Part shown: piece after piece, positions 1 through 11,950 of the stretch | How positions within the stretch are numbered: position 1 is the first letter of the stretch | Layout: every line of letters starts with the position of its first letter | Assembly: GCF_030252325.1 (NCBI RefSeq) | Contig: NZ_CP126981.1 | Location: 186,001 to 250,000 of the forward strand | Direction: 5' to 3' | Origin: Candidatus Mycobacterium wuenschmannii | Lineage (GTDB): Bacteria > Actinomycetota > Actinomycetes > Mycobacteriales > Mycobacteriaceae | Length of the DNA: 64,000 nucleotides | Made by a program: the position numbers and the translations under genes | Notes under the pieces: model-generated | What the model was told of the DNA's origin: nothing | The model's database searches: none | The model's input: the letters and a program-made list of their open reading frames with translations, nothing else

Positions 1-873
1 GAAATTCGCGCTGCCCGTCAGGTCGTTGTCGGTGCTGCCCATCTCGATGTAGGGCTTGTCGGTAAACCGTTGCGCCGCAGGGCGATCCACGCCGACCGCG
101 GTCAGGACGCTGCCCGGGAAGTTGTCGGCACCGTAGACGCGCACGGCGCTCGCGGTGAACTGGACGACCGCCGCCTGGTAGTGGGCGGCATCGTGCGCCG
201 CGCCGTCGTCGTGGGCCCTGGTGGTGAAGTGCTCCACCAGGTCGCCCGCTGCGCCGGCGCGCGACGTCGCCTCGCCCACGCCGCGCAGGTTGTCCTGCCA
301 CGCCGCGCCGGGTGCGCCGGTGAACACGGTCGGCGCGATCGCGGCCAACTCGCGGTAGAGCTTGGGGGTCAGGGCCTGCGAGCCGAGGATGAGGTCGGGC
401 TTGGCGGCTTTGATCGCGCCGACGTCGGGATTGCCGCGGGTGCCCACGCCTGGGACCTTGTGCACGACGGTCCCCAGGTACGAGGGCTGGTCCGCGGAGC
501 CGTCGGGCAGGGCGGCGCCGACGATCCGCGACTGCAGGCCCAGCGCACACAGCGTGTCGAGTTGGTCGCCGGACAACACGACGATGCGCTGAGGGTCGTC
601 GGGCACCTCGGCGGTGTCGGGCTGAACGCCGGCCGCGTTGTGGGCGATCCGCGGCGTCGGCCCGGCATCGGGACCGGCGGGCTCGGGGGCGCAGGACTCG
701 TCGGGGCGTCGCTGGTTGCCCAGCACGCCGGCGCCCGCGATCTGGGTGGTGCTGGTGATCACCGACGCCGACGGCGCGCCGCCGCCCTCGGACGAATGCG
801 AGGAGCATCCGCTGCAGATGGCGGTGGCCGCCGCGATGGCGGCGAGAGCGGGTCGAACACCCCTGAGCAGCAC
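1..873 (-). CDS. fecB: FecB-like iron-siderophore ABC transporter substrate-binding lipoprotein (partial, C-terminus beyond window)
   Basis: The minus-strand frame stays open from a GTG at 873 to the window edge, giving the first 291 residues. The N-terminus has a hydrophobic stretch ending in SGC, a plausible lipobox, then a Ser/Thr-rich linker. The body has the features of a periplasmic-binding-protein-2 siderophore receptor, including the segment PQRIVVLSGDQLDTLCALGL and a downstream NPDVGAIKAAKPDLI motif. It would bind ferric siderophore outside the plasma membrane. Position next to divergent ctaD matches Rv3044 in M. tuberculosis. The family is about 350 residues long, so roughly 60-70 residues are missing. 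The GTG start is the best in-frame choice; ATG at 890 is out of frame. Confidence 0.85.
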   Translation of the reverse strand, partial: MLLRGVRPALAAIAAATAICSGCSSHSSEGGGAPSASVITSTTQIAGAGVLGNQRRPDESCAPEPAGPDAGPTPRIAHNAAGVQPDTAEVPDDPQRIVVLSGDQLDTLCALGLQSRIVGAALPDGSADQPSYLGTVVHKVPGVGTRGNPDVGAIKAAKPDLILGSQALTPKLYRELAAIAPTVFTGAPGAAWQDNLRGVGEATSRAGAAGDLVEHFTTRAHDDGAAHDAAHYQAAVVQFTASAVRVYGADNFPGSVLTAVGVDRPAAQRFTDKPYIEMGSTDNDLTGSANF

Positions 874-1020
874 GGGTCCGACGTTAACATCCGGGCAGGT
901 GAGGCGGCCTCGGACAGGCGGGCTGCGGCGCCCGGCGAAGTGTTCACCGGGTTATTACGACAGTTTGTAGGACCTGTCCGTCAGCGCGGCCGCAGGAGGG
1001 ATAGACTCGGACACCACTGA

Positions 1021-4063
<3,043 letters not shown>

Positions 4064-4089
4064 CGACCGCGGTACGGCACGATGGTCGG

Positions 4090-4929
4090 GTGGCCGAAAA
4101 GGGGAGTGAGGCAGTCGACCCCGATCTGCTGATCGACTTCAGGGATGTCTCGCTGATTCGCGACGGCCACACCCTGGTGGGGCCGGTGACCTGGTCGGTC
4201 GAGCTCGACGAGCGCTGGGTGATCATCGGGGCCAACGGCGCCGGCAAGACGTCGTTGCTGCGCATCGCCGCGGCTGCCGAACATCCCAGCTCCGGTGTGG
4301 CGTACGTGCTCGGCGAGCGGCTCGGCCGAGTCGACATGGCCGAGTTGCGGGCGCGGGTCGGGTTGAGTTCCTCGGCGCTGGCGCAGCGCATTCCCGGCAA
4401 CGAGATCGTCCGCGACCTTGTGGTCTCGGCCGGCTACGCGGTGCTGGGGCGGTGGCGCGAGAAGTACGAGGACGTCGACTACCACCGCGCCGTCGACATG
4501 CTGGAGAGCCTGGGCGCCGAACACCTGGCCGACCGCCGCTACGAGACCCTGTCCGAGGGGGAGCGCAAGCGCATCCTGATCGCCCGCGCCCTGATGACAG
4601 ACCCCGAGTTGCTGCTGCTCGACGAGCCGGCGGCCGGTCTCGATCTGGGTGGCCGCGAGGAGTTGGTGGCGCGGCTGGCCGACTTGGCCGCCGACCCGGA
4701 CGCACCCGCGCTGGTGCTGGTCACCCACCACGTCGAGGAGATTCCGCCCGGCTTCAGCCACTGCATGCTGCTGTCGGAGGGGCGGGTGGTGTCGGCCGGG
4801 TTGCTCTCTGATGTGCTGACCGCGGGGAACTTGTCCGCGGCGTTCGGCCAGTCGATCGACGTGGACGTGATCGACGGGCGCTACTTCGCCCGTCGCACCC
4901 GGACCCGCGCGGCACATCGGAGGCGCTGA
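4090..4929 (+). CDS. ABC transporter ATP-binding protein (Rv3041c-like)
   Basis: A stand-alone 279-residue ABC ATPase. It shows Walker A GANGAGKTS, signature LSEGERKRILIARAL, Walker B LLLLDEPAAGLDL and an H-loop in LVTHHVEEI. No membrane partner is encoded next to it, so its substrate is unknown. The sequence resembles the ModF/YheS-like iron or molybdate ATPase group only loosely, and I do not assign a cargo. Its stop overlaps the start of the Nudix gene by one base (TGATG), which argues for translational coupling. The order serB2-ABC-Nudix-echA is the same as in M. tuberculosis. Confidence 0.9.
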   Translation: MAEKGSEAVDPDLLIDFRDVSLIRDGHTLVGPVTWSVELDERWVIIGANGAGKTSLLRIAAAAEHPSSGVAYVLGERLGRVDMAELRARVGLSSSALAQRIPGNEIVRDLVVSAGYAVLGRWREKYEDVDYHRAVDMLESLGAEHLADRRYETLSEGERKRILIARALMTDPELLLLDEPAAGLDLGGREELVARLADLAADPDAPALVLVTHHVEEIPPGFSHCMLLSEGRVVSAGLLSDVLTAGNLSAAFGQSIDVDVIDGRYFARRTRTRAAHRRR

Positions 4930-5747
4930 TGAGTGACGACACGTTTGTTCCGCTGCCGGTGCGCCCGGCCGCAACGGTGATGCTGATGCGCGACGGCGCC
5001 GAAAGTATCGAACTGTTCCTCATGCGGCGCCATTCGAAGATGGAGTTCGCCCCGGGAACCATGGTCTTTCCCGGCGGTGGTGTCGACGATCGCGACCGCA
5101 ACGCCGATATCGCCTGGGCCGGACCGTCGCCCGAGTGGTGGGCGGAACGTTTCGGCACCGATGTCGAGTTGGCCACCGCGCTCGTGTGTGCGGCGGCCCG
5201 GGAGACGTTCGAAGAATCCGGAGTGCTGTTCGCCGGTCCGGCCGACGATCCCGACGGCATCGTCCACGACGCCTCGGTGTACGCCGATGCCCGTCGCGCC
5301 CTCGATGACCGGACCCTGTCGTTCGCCGATTTTCTGCGCCGGGAAAACCTGGTGCTGCGCGCGGATCTGCTTCGGCCATGGGCTAATTGGGTGACGCCCG
5401 AGGCCGAGCGAACCCGCCGCTACGACACCTACTTCTTCGTCGGCGCGCTACCCGCGGGCCAGCGGGCCGACGGCGACAACACCGAGTCCGACCGCGCGGC
5501 GTGGACGACGCCGCAGGCGGCGATCGCCGACTTCGAGGCTGGGCGCAGCTTCCTGTTGCCGCCGACCTGGACGCAGCTCGATTCGCTGAACGGCCACTCG
5601 GTCGCCGACGTGCTGGCAGTCGAGCGTCAGATCGTCGCCGTCCAACCCAACGTCGAAATCGACGGCGACAACTGGATTTTCGAATTCTTCGACTCCGACC
5701 GCTACCACCGGGCCCGCAAGGCGGGCGGGCAGAAGTGGCATCTGTGA
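4929..5747 (+). CDS. Nudix hydrolase (Rv3040c-like)
   Basis: A 272-residue Nudix-fold protein. The Nudix box is split: GGGVDDRD is followed by a long insertion before [12 protein letters not shown], an arrangement seen in the longer NUDT7/NUDT19-like acyl-CoA-type Nudix hydrolases. The substrate is therefore probably a nucleotide derivative such as CoA, which is an inference. The C-terminal third holds a conserved PPTW segment. It is coupled to its neighbours: one-base overlap with the ABC gene upstream and a four-base GTGA overlap with echA downstream. Proximity to an enoyl-CoA hydratase is consistent with a role in acyl-CoA metabolism. Confidence 0.87.
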   Translation: MSDDTFVPLPVRPAATVMLMRDGAESIELFLMRRHSKMEFAPGTMVFPGGGVDDRDRNADIAWAGPSPEWWAERFGTDVELATALVCAAARETFEESGVLFAGPADDPDGIVHDASVYADARRALDDRTLSFADFLRRENLVLRADLLRPWANWVTPEAERTRRYDTYFFVGALPAGQRADGDNTESDRAAWTTPQAAIADFEAGRSFLLPPTWTQLDSLNGHSVADVLAVERQIVAVQPNVEIDGDNWIFEFFDSDRYHRARKAGGQKWHL

Positions 5748-6511
5748 GCGAGTTCGTCAGCATTCACGCCGATCCGGACCGCCCCGGAGTCGGGACGATC
5801 GTCCTCTCGCGTCCGCCGACCAACGCACTGACCCGGCAGGTCTACCGCGAGATCGAGCACGCCGCGGCAGCGGTGAGCCACCGCGACGACATCGCCTCGG
5901 TCATCCTCTTCGGCGGACACGAGATCTTCTCCGCCGGCGACGACATGCCGCAACTGCGCACGCTGACCGCGTCGGAGGCCGACAGCTGGCTGCGTGTGCA
6001 CCGCGCGGCCGTCGACGCCGTCGCCGCCATTCCCAAGCCGACCGTCGCGGCGATCACCGGATACGCGCTGGGCGCCGGCCTCGGCCTGGCGCTGGCCGCG
6101 GACTGGCGGGTGAGCGGTGACAACGTCCGCTTCGGTGCGACGGAAATCCTGGCCGGTCTGGTTCCCGACGGGGACGGCATGGCTCGGCTGGCCCGCACGG
6201 TCGGGATCAGCAAAGCCAAGGAGCTGGTCTACTCCGGGCGGTTCTTCGGCGCCGAGGAGGCCCAGGAACTGGGCATCGTCGACGAGATGGTGGCGCCCGA
6301 CGGTGTGTACGACGCCGCCGCAGCATGGGCGAGCAGGTTCGTCGACGCGCCGCACGCCGCGCTGGCCGCCGCAAAGGCCGGCATCGACGACCTCAGCACG
6401 CTGGCGCCGGCCGAGCGGTGGGACGCCGAACGCCGCCGCTACCTGGAGGTATTCGACGCGATACTGCGGGAACCGACGGCGCAGTCGACCTCGCCGGGCG
6501 GTCGAGCGTAG
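5744..6511 (+). CDS. echA17: Enoyl-CoA hydratase/isomerase family protein (EchA17-like)
   Basis: Crotonase-fold protein of 255 residues expected to hydrate trans-2-enoyl-CoA in fatty-acid breakdown. It has the oxyanion-hole segments [10 protein letters not shown] and [15 protein letters not shown], and the [16 protein letters not shown] region where the catalytic glutamates of this family lie. The start is GTG 5744, overlapping the Nudix stop by four bases; the longer upstream frame runs inside the Nudix gene and is not coding. The synteny with Rv3039c supports the gene symbol. Specific chain-length preference cannot be read from sequence. Confidence 0.9.
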   Translation: MSEFVSIHADPDRPGVGTIVLSRPPTNALTRQVYREIEHAAAAVSHRDDIASVILFGGHEIFSAGDDMPQLRTLTASEADSWLRVHRAAVDAVAAIPKPTVAAITGYALGAGLGLALAADWRVSGDNVRFGATEILAGLVPDGDGMARLARTVGISKAKELVYSGRFFGAEEAQELGIVDEMVAPDGVYDAAAAWASRFVDAPHAALAAAKAGIDDLSTLAPAERWDAERRRYLEVFDAILREPTAQSTSPGGRA

Positions 6512-6554
6512 GCAGGGTGCCTGCGCGGGCGTCCGGCCGTTAGGCTGGGCGACC

Positions 6555-7523
6555 ATGACCAGTACCGATCCGGCGCCGCAGCCGCACGCCACCGCTGAGC
6601 AGGTCGAGGCCGCCCGCCACGACAGCAAGCTGGCCCAGGTGCTCTATCACGACTGGGAAGCGGAGAACTACGACGAGAAATGGTCGATCTCCTATGACCA
6701 GCGCTGCATCGACTACGCCCGGGATTGCTTCGACAGTGTTGTCCCCGACGACGAGATTCACCGGCTGCCCTACGACAACGCCCTCGAGCTGGGCTGCGGT
6801 AGCGGCTTCTTCCTGCTGAACCTGATCCAGTCCGGGGTGGCGCGACGCGGATCGGTGACCGACCTGTCGCCGGGCATGGTCAAGGTTGCCACCCGCAACG
6901 GTCAGTCGCTGGGCCTGGAGATCGACGGCCGGGTTGCCGATGCCGAGCGCATCCCCTACGACGACGACTCCTTCGACCTGGTCGTCGGACATGCTGTGCT
7001 GCACCATATTCCGGATGTCGAGCTGACTTTGCGCGAGGTGCTCCGTGTGCTGCGACCCGGCGGTCGGTTCGTGTTCGCCGGAGAACCGACCAAAATCGGC
7101 AACAGCTACGCGCGCTCGCTCTCGACGCTGACCTGGCGGGTCGCCACCAACGCCACCAAGTTGCCCGGACTGGGCAGCTGGCGCCGCCCGCAGGCGGAGC
7201 TCGACGAGTCCTCACGGGCGGCGGCGTTGGAATCGATCGTCGACCTGCACACCTTCGACCCGCCCGAACTAGAGAAGATGGCTTCGCGCGCCGGTGCTGT
7301 CGACGTCGAGACCGCCACCGTCGAATTCACCGCCGCCATGCTCGGGTGGCCGCTGCGAACCTTCGAATACGCGGTGCAGCCCGACAAGCTGGGCTGGGCC
7401 TACGCCAACTTCGCGTTCAACAGCTGGAAGCTGTTGAGCTGGGCCGACAGCAACGTCTGGCGACACGTGGTGCCGAAGGGCTGGTACTACAACGTCGAGA
7501 TCACCGGGACCAAGCCGTCCTGA
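6555..7523 (+). CDS. Class I SAM-dependent methyltransferase (Rv3038c-like)
   Basis: A 322-residue methyltransferase. Motif I is LELGCGSGFFLLNLI, followed by VTDLSPGMVKVA and the motif IV region FDLVVGHAVLHHIPDVE. The C-terminal third (from about residue 200) is specific to this mycobacterial family and contains many Trp/Tyr residues. The substrate is unknown. In M. tuberculosis the homologue Rv3038c lies beside genes proposed for methylglucose lipopolysaccharide synthesis, so a sugar or lipid acceptor is possible. The start ATG 6555 is 43 bases after echA. Its stop overlaps the next gene as CTGA. Confidence 0.9.
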   Translation: MTSTDPAPQPHATAEQVEAARHDSKLAQVLYHDWEAENYDEKWSISYDQRCIDYARDCFDSVVPDDEIHRLPYDNALELGCGSGFFLLNLIQSGVARRGSVTDLSPGMVKVATRNGQSLGLEIDGRVADAERIPYDDDSFDLVVGHAVLHHIPDVELTLREVLRVLRPGGRFVFAGEPTKIGNSYARSLSTLTWRVATNATKLPGLGSWRRPQAELDESSRAAALESIVDLHTFDPPELEKMASRAGAVDVETATVEFTAAMLGWPLRTFEYAVQPDKLGWAYANFAFNSWKLLSWADSNVWRHVVPKGWYYNVEITGTKPS

Positions 7524-8689
7524 ACGTCGGTCTCGACGACGTCGCCTATCTGACGTCGGACGAGGGTTCGGCCGCGCTGGCCGTGGTCGACGGTCACCCG
7601 TTGAAGGACCGCGTCGGCGAGATCGCGCGGCTGCGCAAGCAATTCGGCGATCGAACTGCGCTCTTGGTGGAGACGGTGCTGCTGCGCCGCCGCGCGGAAG
7701 CCAAACTCGCTGGACTGCCCGGCGTCGATGCCTGGCTGTTCACCGACGAGGCGCTGCAGCAAGCCAGCGCCGCACCGGTTGCGCTGCATCGCTCGAAGCG
7801 CTTGCGCGGCAGGGTCATTCACGATGTGACGTGTTCGATCGGCACCGAGTTGGCGGCGCTGCGTGGTTCGGCCGCGGTGCTGGTCGGCAGCGATGTCGAT
7901 CCGGTGCGGCTGGCGATGGCCCGGCACAACCTCGAGGGCGCTGTCATGCTGTGTCGCGCCGACGCGCTGCACCCGGTGACCCGCGACGCTGTGGTGCTGG
8001 CCGATCCGGCGCGGCGCAGCGGCGGGCGGCGGCGCTTCGATCCACGCGACTATCAGCCGGCCCTGGACGATCTTCTGGCGACGTACCGGGACCGGGACCT
8101 GGTCGTGAAGTGCGCGCCGGGAATCGATTTCGATGCGATCACCCGGCTGGGGTTCGACGGCGAGGTCGAGGTGACGTCGTATCGCGGCTCCGTGCGGGAA
8201 GCCTGCCTGTGGTCGGCGGGGCTGGCCGAGACGGGCGTGCGCCGGCGCGCCAGCTTGCTGGATCGCGGCGAACAGCTGACCGACGCCGACCCCGACGACT
8301 GCGATGTGCGGCCCGCGGGCCGCTGGATCGTCGACCCCGACGGCGCGGTGGTGCGCGCCGGTCTGGTGCGGCATTTCGCGGCGCGACACCGGCTGTGGCA
8401 ACTCGACCCGCACATCGCGTATCTCTCCGGCGATCAGCTACCCGACGGCGTCCGCGGTTTCGAGGTGCTGGATCAGATCGCCTTCGACGAACGACGACTG
8501 CGTCAGGGGCTGACAGCGCGGGAGTGCGGCTCGCTGGAGGTGCTGGTTCGTGGGGTGGACGTCGACCCCGATGCGCTGCGGCGGCGAATGACGTTGCGCG
8601 GCAACGAGTCGCTGACGGTCGTCATCACCCGGATCGGATCGGGCGCGGCTGCGCAGGGGACCGCGTTCATCTGCCGCCCGTCGCGCTGA
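7520..8689 (+). CDS. Class I SAM methyltransferase with THUMP-like domain (Rv3037c-like)
   Basis: A 389-residue protein with N-terminal helical segment, a central SAM-binding Rossmann core (VIHDVTCSIGTELAALR, then VGSDVDPVRLAMARHN and a VVLADPARR motif) and a C-terminal THUMP-like domain. The homologue Rv3037c has been listed with the methylglucose lipopolysaccharide cluster, but the fold also fits an RNA methyltransferase, so the substrate is open. No ATG or GTG precedes the conserved segment DDVAYLTSDEG; the best start is CTG at 7520, overlapping the upstream TGA by four bases. The first in-frame GTG (7583) would remove conserved residues. Confidence 0.85.
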   Translation: MNVGLDDVAYLTSDEGSAALAVVDGHPLKDRVGEIARLRKQFGDRTALLVETVLLRRRAEAKLAGLPGVDAWLFTDEALQQASAAPVALHRSKRLRGRVIHDVTCSIGTELAALRGSAAVLVGSDVDPVRLAMARHNLEGAVMLCRADALHPVTRDAVVLADPARRSGGRRRFDPRDYQPALDDLLATYRDRDLVVKCAPGIDFDAITRLGFDGEVEVTSYRGSVREACLWSAGLAETGVRRRASLLDRGEQLTDADPDDCDVRPAGRWIVDPDGAVVRAGLVRHFAARHRLWQLDPHIAYLSGDQLPDGVRGFEVLDQIAFDERRLRQGLTARECGSLEVLVRGVDVDPDALRRRMTLRGNESLTVVITRIGSGAAAQGTAFICRPSR

Positions 8690-8703
8690 CGACCCAGCCG
8701 GAT

Positions 8704-8743
8704 CGGCGACCACCGCCTAAAGGGCGGTTAGCGGCGGTCGCCG
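8704..8743. terminator. Hairpin between convergent genes
   Basis: CGGCGACC (8704-8711) pairs with GGTCGCCG (8736-8743). Nested inside is CCGCC/GGCGG around TAAA. It lies in the 74-base gap between two convergent genes, so it could end transcription from both sides. No clear T-tract follows. Confidence 0.55.
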
Positions 8744-8763
8744 ACCCGGAGGGTGGCTCGTGC

Positions 8764-10221
8764 TCAGAACAGCGTTGCCAGCTCGGTCCAGAAGTTGGCG
8801 CCGTCCGCCGCCGCCGACCCGCCGTCGAACGATGCCAGCAGGTCGGTGAGCCAGTTGCCGGTGTCCGCGGCGGCCGAGCCGCCGTCGAGCGCGGGGAACA
8901 GGTCGGCCAGCCAATTGCCGCCGTCGGCCGCGGCATGCGACCCGCCGGAGAACGAGTTCAGCAGTTCAGTCAGCCAGCTCTCGGTTGCTGCGAAGCCCAC
9001 GGGGTTACCCGTCGGGTCGTAGACATGCACACCGTCGCCGACCGCATTCGCAACGTGGCCGCTGGAGCTGTCAAAGCCCGCCAACGCGATAGCGTGCGAG
9101 CCTTCCGCGGTCGCCGTGTTGAAGTTGCTGTCGTAGATAGCAGTTCCATCGCCGGCACCCGCCTGAGCAACGGCGTAATCACCATTCGCGACGGCGGTGT
9201 TGCCGCTGCCCCAAGCCGCTTGCGCGGAGCTCCAGGTGCCTGTTGCGGAGGCGTAGTCGAACAATCCGGTGTCTCCTACGCCCGCGTTGCTGTGCTCACC
9301 CATCGCCGAGGCATAGTTGAAAAAGCCGCTCATCGCGTTGGAGTTGGAGTAGGCGCCGACAGCGATCGCGATGTTTCCGAAGCTCGATTGGGCGCTCGCC
9401 GTTCCTAGCTGGATGAGCGGCGTGCCGCTGATAGATACGGCGAAGTTCGAGTAATCGTCCGGCAGCGTCGCCGGAGTAACCGATGCCGCCGCCGCGGCGC
9501 CGTCGTTCAGCAGGTCCACGCCCGTTGCAGCGCCACTGGGCTCGGCTGCCGCGCCGCCCGCCGACGGGCTGACGCTGGTGACGAGGTCGCCGCTGGCGTC
9601 GGCGGTGTTGCCGCTGCTGCCGTCCAGCCCGGCGGCGGCATGGGCTTGGTAACCCTCCGCGGTAGCGATGTTGAAGCTACCGGTGGTGGGGTAGCCGCCG
9701 TTCGGGACGCCGGCGTAGGCCGTGGACATGTTGCCGGTAACTGTCGCCGTGTTGAAGCTGCCGCCGGAACCCCACGCCGCTTCCGCGCTACTGTGCGACC
9801 CGACCACCGTGGCCGTGTTGAAGGCTCCGACGCCGATGCCATTGCCCCCGATGAGTGCGACGCTGCCATCACCGTCCACGGTTGCGGTGTTGAACAGTCC
9901 GCCATAGGCGGTGGCGTCGGTGCCGGCACCATGCGCAATTGCGACATTCCCGAAGCTGGACACCGCAAAAGCTGTGCCGCTCTGATACAGCGGGATTCCG
10001 CTTATCGAGATCGCGTAGTTGGAGAAATCGGCTGGGAGCGTAGGCGGCGATACCGCCGCAGCCGATGCGGCCGCCAGCGCGCCGAAGTCGGGTAGATAGG
10101 CGCCAATATCGGCTGTACCGACCGAATCGGCCGTGGCGGCAGGCATGGACGCCATCGCGGCTCCAATGCCGAGCCCCACCGCGGCGATACCGAAGCGGCT
10201 GAAGTGGTGTGCAGTCTTCAT
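8764..10221 (-). CDS. Exported Gly/Ala/Asn-repeat protein with duplicated repeat module (paralogue 1)
   Basis: A 485-residue protein with no family I can name. It starts at ATG 10221 after a GGAAG ribosome site and has a signal peptide (basic FSRFG, hydrophobic core, cleavage near TADS). Two tandem modules follow, each opening with TLP.D(F/Y)SN(Y/F)A(I/V)SISG.P and then SSFGN(V/I)AIA. Inside are short-period units such as NTATV.G and NYASA.G. The C-terminus has degenerate units of the form NWL.DL...DGGSAAAD and ends in FWTELATLF. It is probably secreted or surface-attached. The regular alternation of small and Asn/Gly residues suggests a beta-roll or solenoid. It is not a PE or PPE protein: neither N-terminal domain is present. 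Confidence 0.8.
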   Translation of the reverse strand: MKTAHHFSRFGIAAVGLGIGAAMASMPAATADSVGTADIGAYLPDFGALAAASAAAVSPPTLPADFSNYAISISGIPLYQSGTAFAVSSFGNVAIAHGAGTDATAYGGLFNTATVDGDGSVALIGGNGIGVGAFNTATVVGSHSSAEAAWGSGGSFNTATVTGNMSTAYAGVPNGGYPTTGSFNIATAEGYQAHAAAGLDGSSGNTADASGDLVTSVSPSAGGAAAEPSGAATGVDLLNDGAAAAASVTPATLPDDYSNFAVSISGTPLIQLGTASAQSSFGNIAIAVGAYSNSNAMSGFFNYASAMGEHSNAGVGDTGLFDYASATGTWSSAQAAWGSGNTAVANGDYAVAQAGAGDGTAIYDSNFNTATAEGSHAIALAGFDSSSGHVANAVGDGVHVYDPTGNPVGFAATESWLTELLNSFSGGSHAAADGGNWLADLFPALDGGSAAADTGNWLTDLLASFDGGSAAADGANFWTELATLF

Positions 10222-10337
10222 CGAGCTTCCTTTCAGATGTCCCCGACGTGGGCCGATGGGACGTTGGTCGGTAGTCCGGCACTGCAAGTCGTGGTCGTCG
10301 TAGCTACCGACTCGCGAGCACTCTCTTTGGTTTTCCT

Positions 10338-10406
10338 CAGCGAACGTTAAGGTCGCCAGGCATGACGCTAAGAGGTTTGCTCGGTGACTGATACAGGGAT
10401 TTCCCT
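10338..10406 (-). promoter_or_regulatory. Conserved upstream block of exported-repeat paralogue 1
   Basis: CAGCGAACGTTAAGGTC (10338-10354) and GATACAGGGATTTCCCT (10390-10406) both recur upstream of paralogue 2 with the same 35-base gap. The second contains a perfect 5-2-5 inverted repeat, AGGGA-TT-TCCCT. They lie about 117 bases before the start codon. This is likely a shared promoter/operator region or 5' leader. Confidence 0.6.
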
Positions 10407-10488
10407 TGCATTGCACCGGAGAACTATGTGGGTGTCGTCGGCGACAGGGCCGATATCGGCCCACAAATCTGAGAGGTTGCGCTAACGC

Positions 10489-10523
10489 ATCTAGCCGCCC
10501 GGCGCGATGCCGGACGGCTAGAT
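10489..10523 (-). terminator. Hairpin terminator of exported-repeat paralogue 2
   Basis: ATCTAGCCG at 10489-10497 pairs with CGGCTAGAT at 10515-10523, and the inner CCGGC/GCCGG extends the stem around GCGAT. It sits about 20 bases after the stop of the minus-strand gene. No strong U-tract is seen, as is usual in mycobacteria. Confidence 0.65.
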
Positions 10524-10543
10524 GTGGCTCTTGATGAAGGGGT

Positions 10544-11428
10544 TTAGAACAGGGTTGCGAGTTCCGTCCAGAAGTCGGCGCCGTCGGCCGCGGCAGATCC
10601 GGGATCGAACAGAGACAGCAACTCGGTGAACCAGTTACCGCCCTCGCCTGCGGCCGAGCTGCCGTCGAAGGCACTCAGCAGGCCGGCGAACCAATCGTCA
10701 CTGTCGACTGTGGAACCACCGTTGAGGGACGAGAGGAAGTCCGACAGCCAGCCGTCGGTCGCCGCGCCGCTCGATGGCCCAGGATCATTCACCTCGATGT
10801 TGTTACCCACGGCATTGGCGACATTGCTGCTGCTCCCGTCCCAGCCTGCGCGAGCGATGGCTTGATAACCCTCGGAGGTGGCGGTGTTGAAATTGCTGTC
10901 GTAGATGGCGGTTCCGTCCCCTGCGCCCGCCTGAGCAACCGCATAGTCACCGTTAGCGACGGCGGTGTTGCCACTGCCCCAACCGGCCCCCGCGTAACTC
11001 CACAGCCCGGTAGCGGAGGCGTAGTTGTACAAGCCGGTAACACCAACAACGGCGTGGCTGTGATCGCCGGTCGCCGTGGCGTAGTTGAAGAATCCGCTCA
11101 TTGCGTTGGAATCCGCGTAATCGCCATAGGCGATCGCAACGTTTCCGAAGCTGGAACTTGCATTAGCTGTGCCGAGGTCGATCAGCGAGAACCCGCTGAT
11201 CGAGACTGAATAGTTGAGCAGGCTGTCCGGCAGCGTCGCTGGCGTCACAGCGGCCGCGGCGGCTGCAACGTTGCCCAGGTCGGGAAGAATTGCAGCGGCA
11301 GCCTCGGCGACAACGCCACCGGGGGTCGAATCGGCCGACGCGACGACGGGCACCGAAGCCATCGCGGCCCCGAAGCCGAGGCCGATCGCGCAGACGCCAA
11401 AGCGATGTAGACGCTTCGAATTTCTCAT
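10544..11428 (-). CDS. Exported Gly/Ala/Asn-repeat protein (paralogue 2)
   Basis: A 294-residue relative of the preceding gene, with one repeat module instead of two. ATG 11428 follows AAAGGAACC. The signal peptide (KRLHRFGVCAIGLGFGAAMA, then a PVVASAD cleavage region) is close to that of paralogue 1. The module has SSFGNVAIAYG, NYATATG and NYASATG units, and a stretch of about 35 residues around SGNTAVANGDYAVAQAG is identical to paralogue 1. The C-terminus carries tryptophan units (DGWLSDFL, DDWFAGLL, NWFTELL) and ends FWTELATLF. Function is unknown; location is expected outside the plasma membrane. Confidence 0.8.
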   Translation of the reverse strand: MRNSKRLHRFGVCAIGLGFGAAMASVPVVASADSTPGGVVAEAAAAILPDLGNVAAAAAAVTPATLPDSLLNYSVSISGFSLIDLGTANASSSFGNVAIAYGDYADSNAMSGFFNYATATGDHSHAVVGVTGLYNYASATGLWSYAGAGWGSGNTAVANGDYAVAQAGAGDGTAIYDSNFNTATSEGYQAIARAGWDGSSSNVANAVGNNIEVNDPGPSSGAATDGWLSDFLSSLNGGSTVDSDDWFAGLLSAFDGSSAAGEGGNWFTELLSLFDPGSAAADGADFWTELATLF

Positions 11429-11500
11429 TGTGGTTCCTTTCAAGCCGTCCTTCGAAGGACGACGGGGGGAGGGGTAACGCAGTGATTCTTTGGTATTTCT

Positions 11501-11569
11501 CAGCGAACGTTAAGGTCTTCCGCCACGACGATATGAGGGCAGAGGGCCGATGGATACAGGGATTTCCCT
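11501..11569 (-). promoter_or_regulatory. Conserved upstream block of exported-repeat paralogue 2
   Basis: CAGCGAACGTTAAGGTC at 11501-11517 and GATACAGGGATTTCCCT at 11553-11569 repeat the two boxes found upstream of paralogue 1 with identical spacing. The distance to the start codon is shorter (about 73 bases). The inverted repeat AGGGA-TT-TCCCT is preserved. Confidence 0.6.
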
Positions 11570-11687
11570 GGTGTTTTGCCGGTGTCGACCCCGGGTTGGA
11601 GCCAGGTCGGTGTCTTGAAATCACGCCAAAAGCAGGCCAAACCTGAGAAAGTTTCCTAACTCATTCACATGTTCCGCCACGCCAAAG

Positions 11688-11705
11688 ATGGGGAGATCTC
11701 CCCAT
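11688..11705. repeat. Perfect 18-bp palindrome
   Basis: ATGGGGAGATCTCCCCAT reads the same on both strands. It lies in the 621-base stretch (11429-12049) where I see no convincing gene, apart from the upstream block of paralogue 2, this palindrome and a terminator-like hairpin. It may be an operator or be transcribed as a hairpin. Confidence 0.5.
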
Positions 11706-11950
11706 GAACTGCGGGAAGCGGCGCCGCAGACTGATCTCAGCGCGCCGGGGGTCGGCACGCCGGCGGTAATGCATCACCGGGACATGGCGCGAAGCTGCCG
11801 TCCACTACCCCCGGGCCGCGCGACATCCCCGCCACTGGACGGGCGGGTTCGCGTCGAACCCGACGCTCGGGGTCGACGGGATCGGACGACAGAGAATTTG
11901 CCAGCTGCGTCGACAGCAATCCGTGCGGCGAACGCGGATCGCAGATCTAG

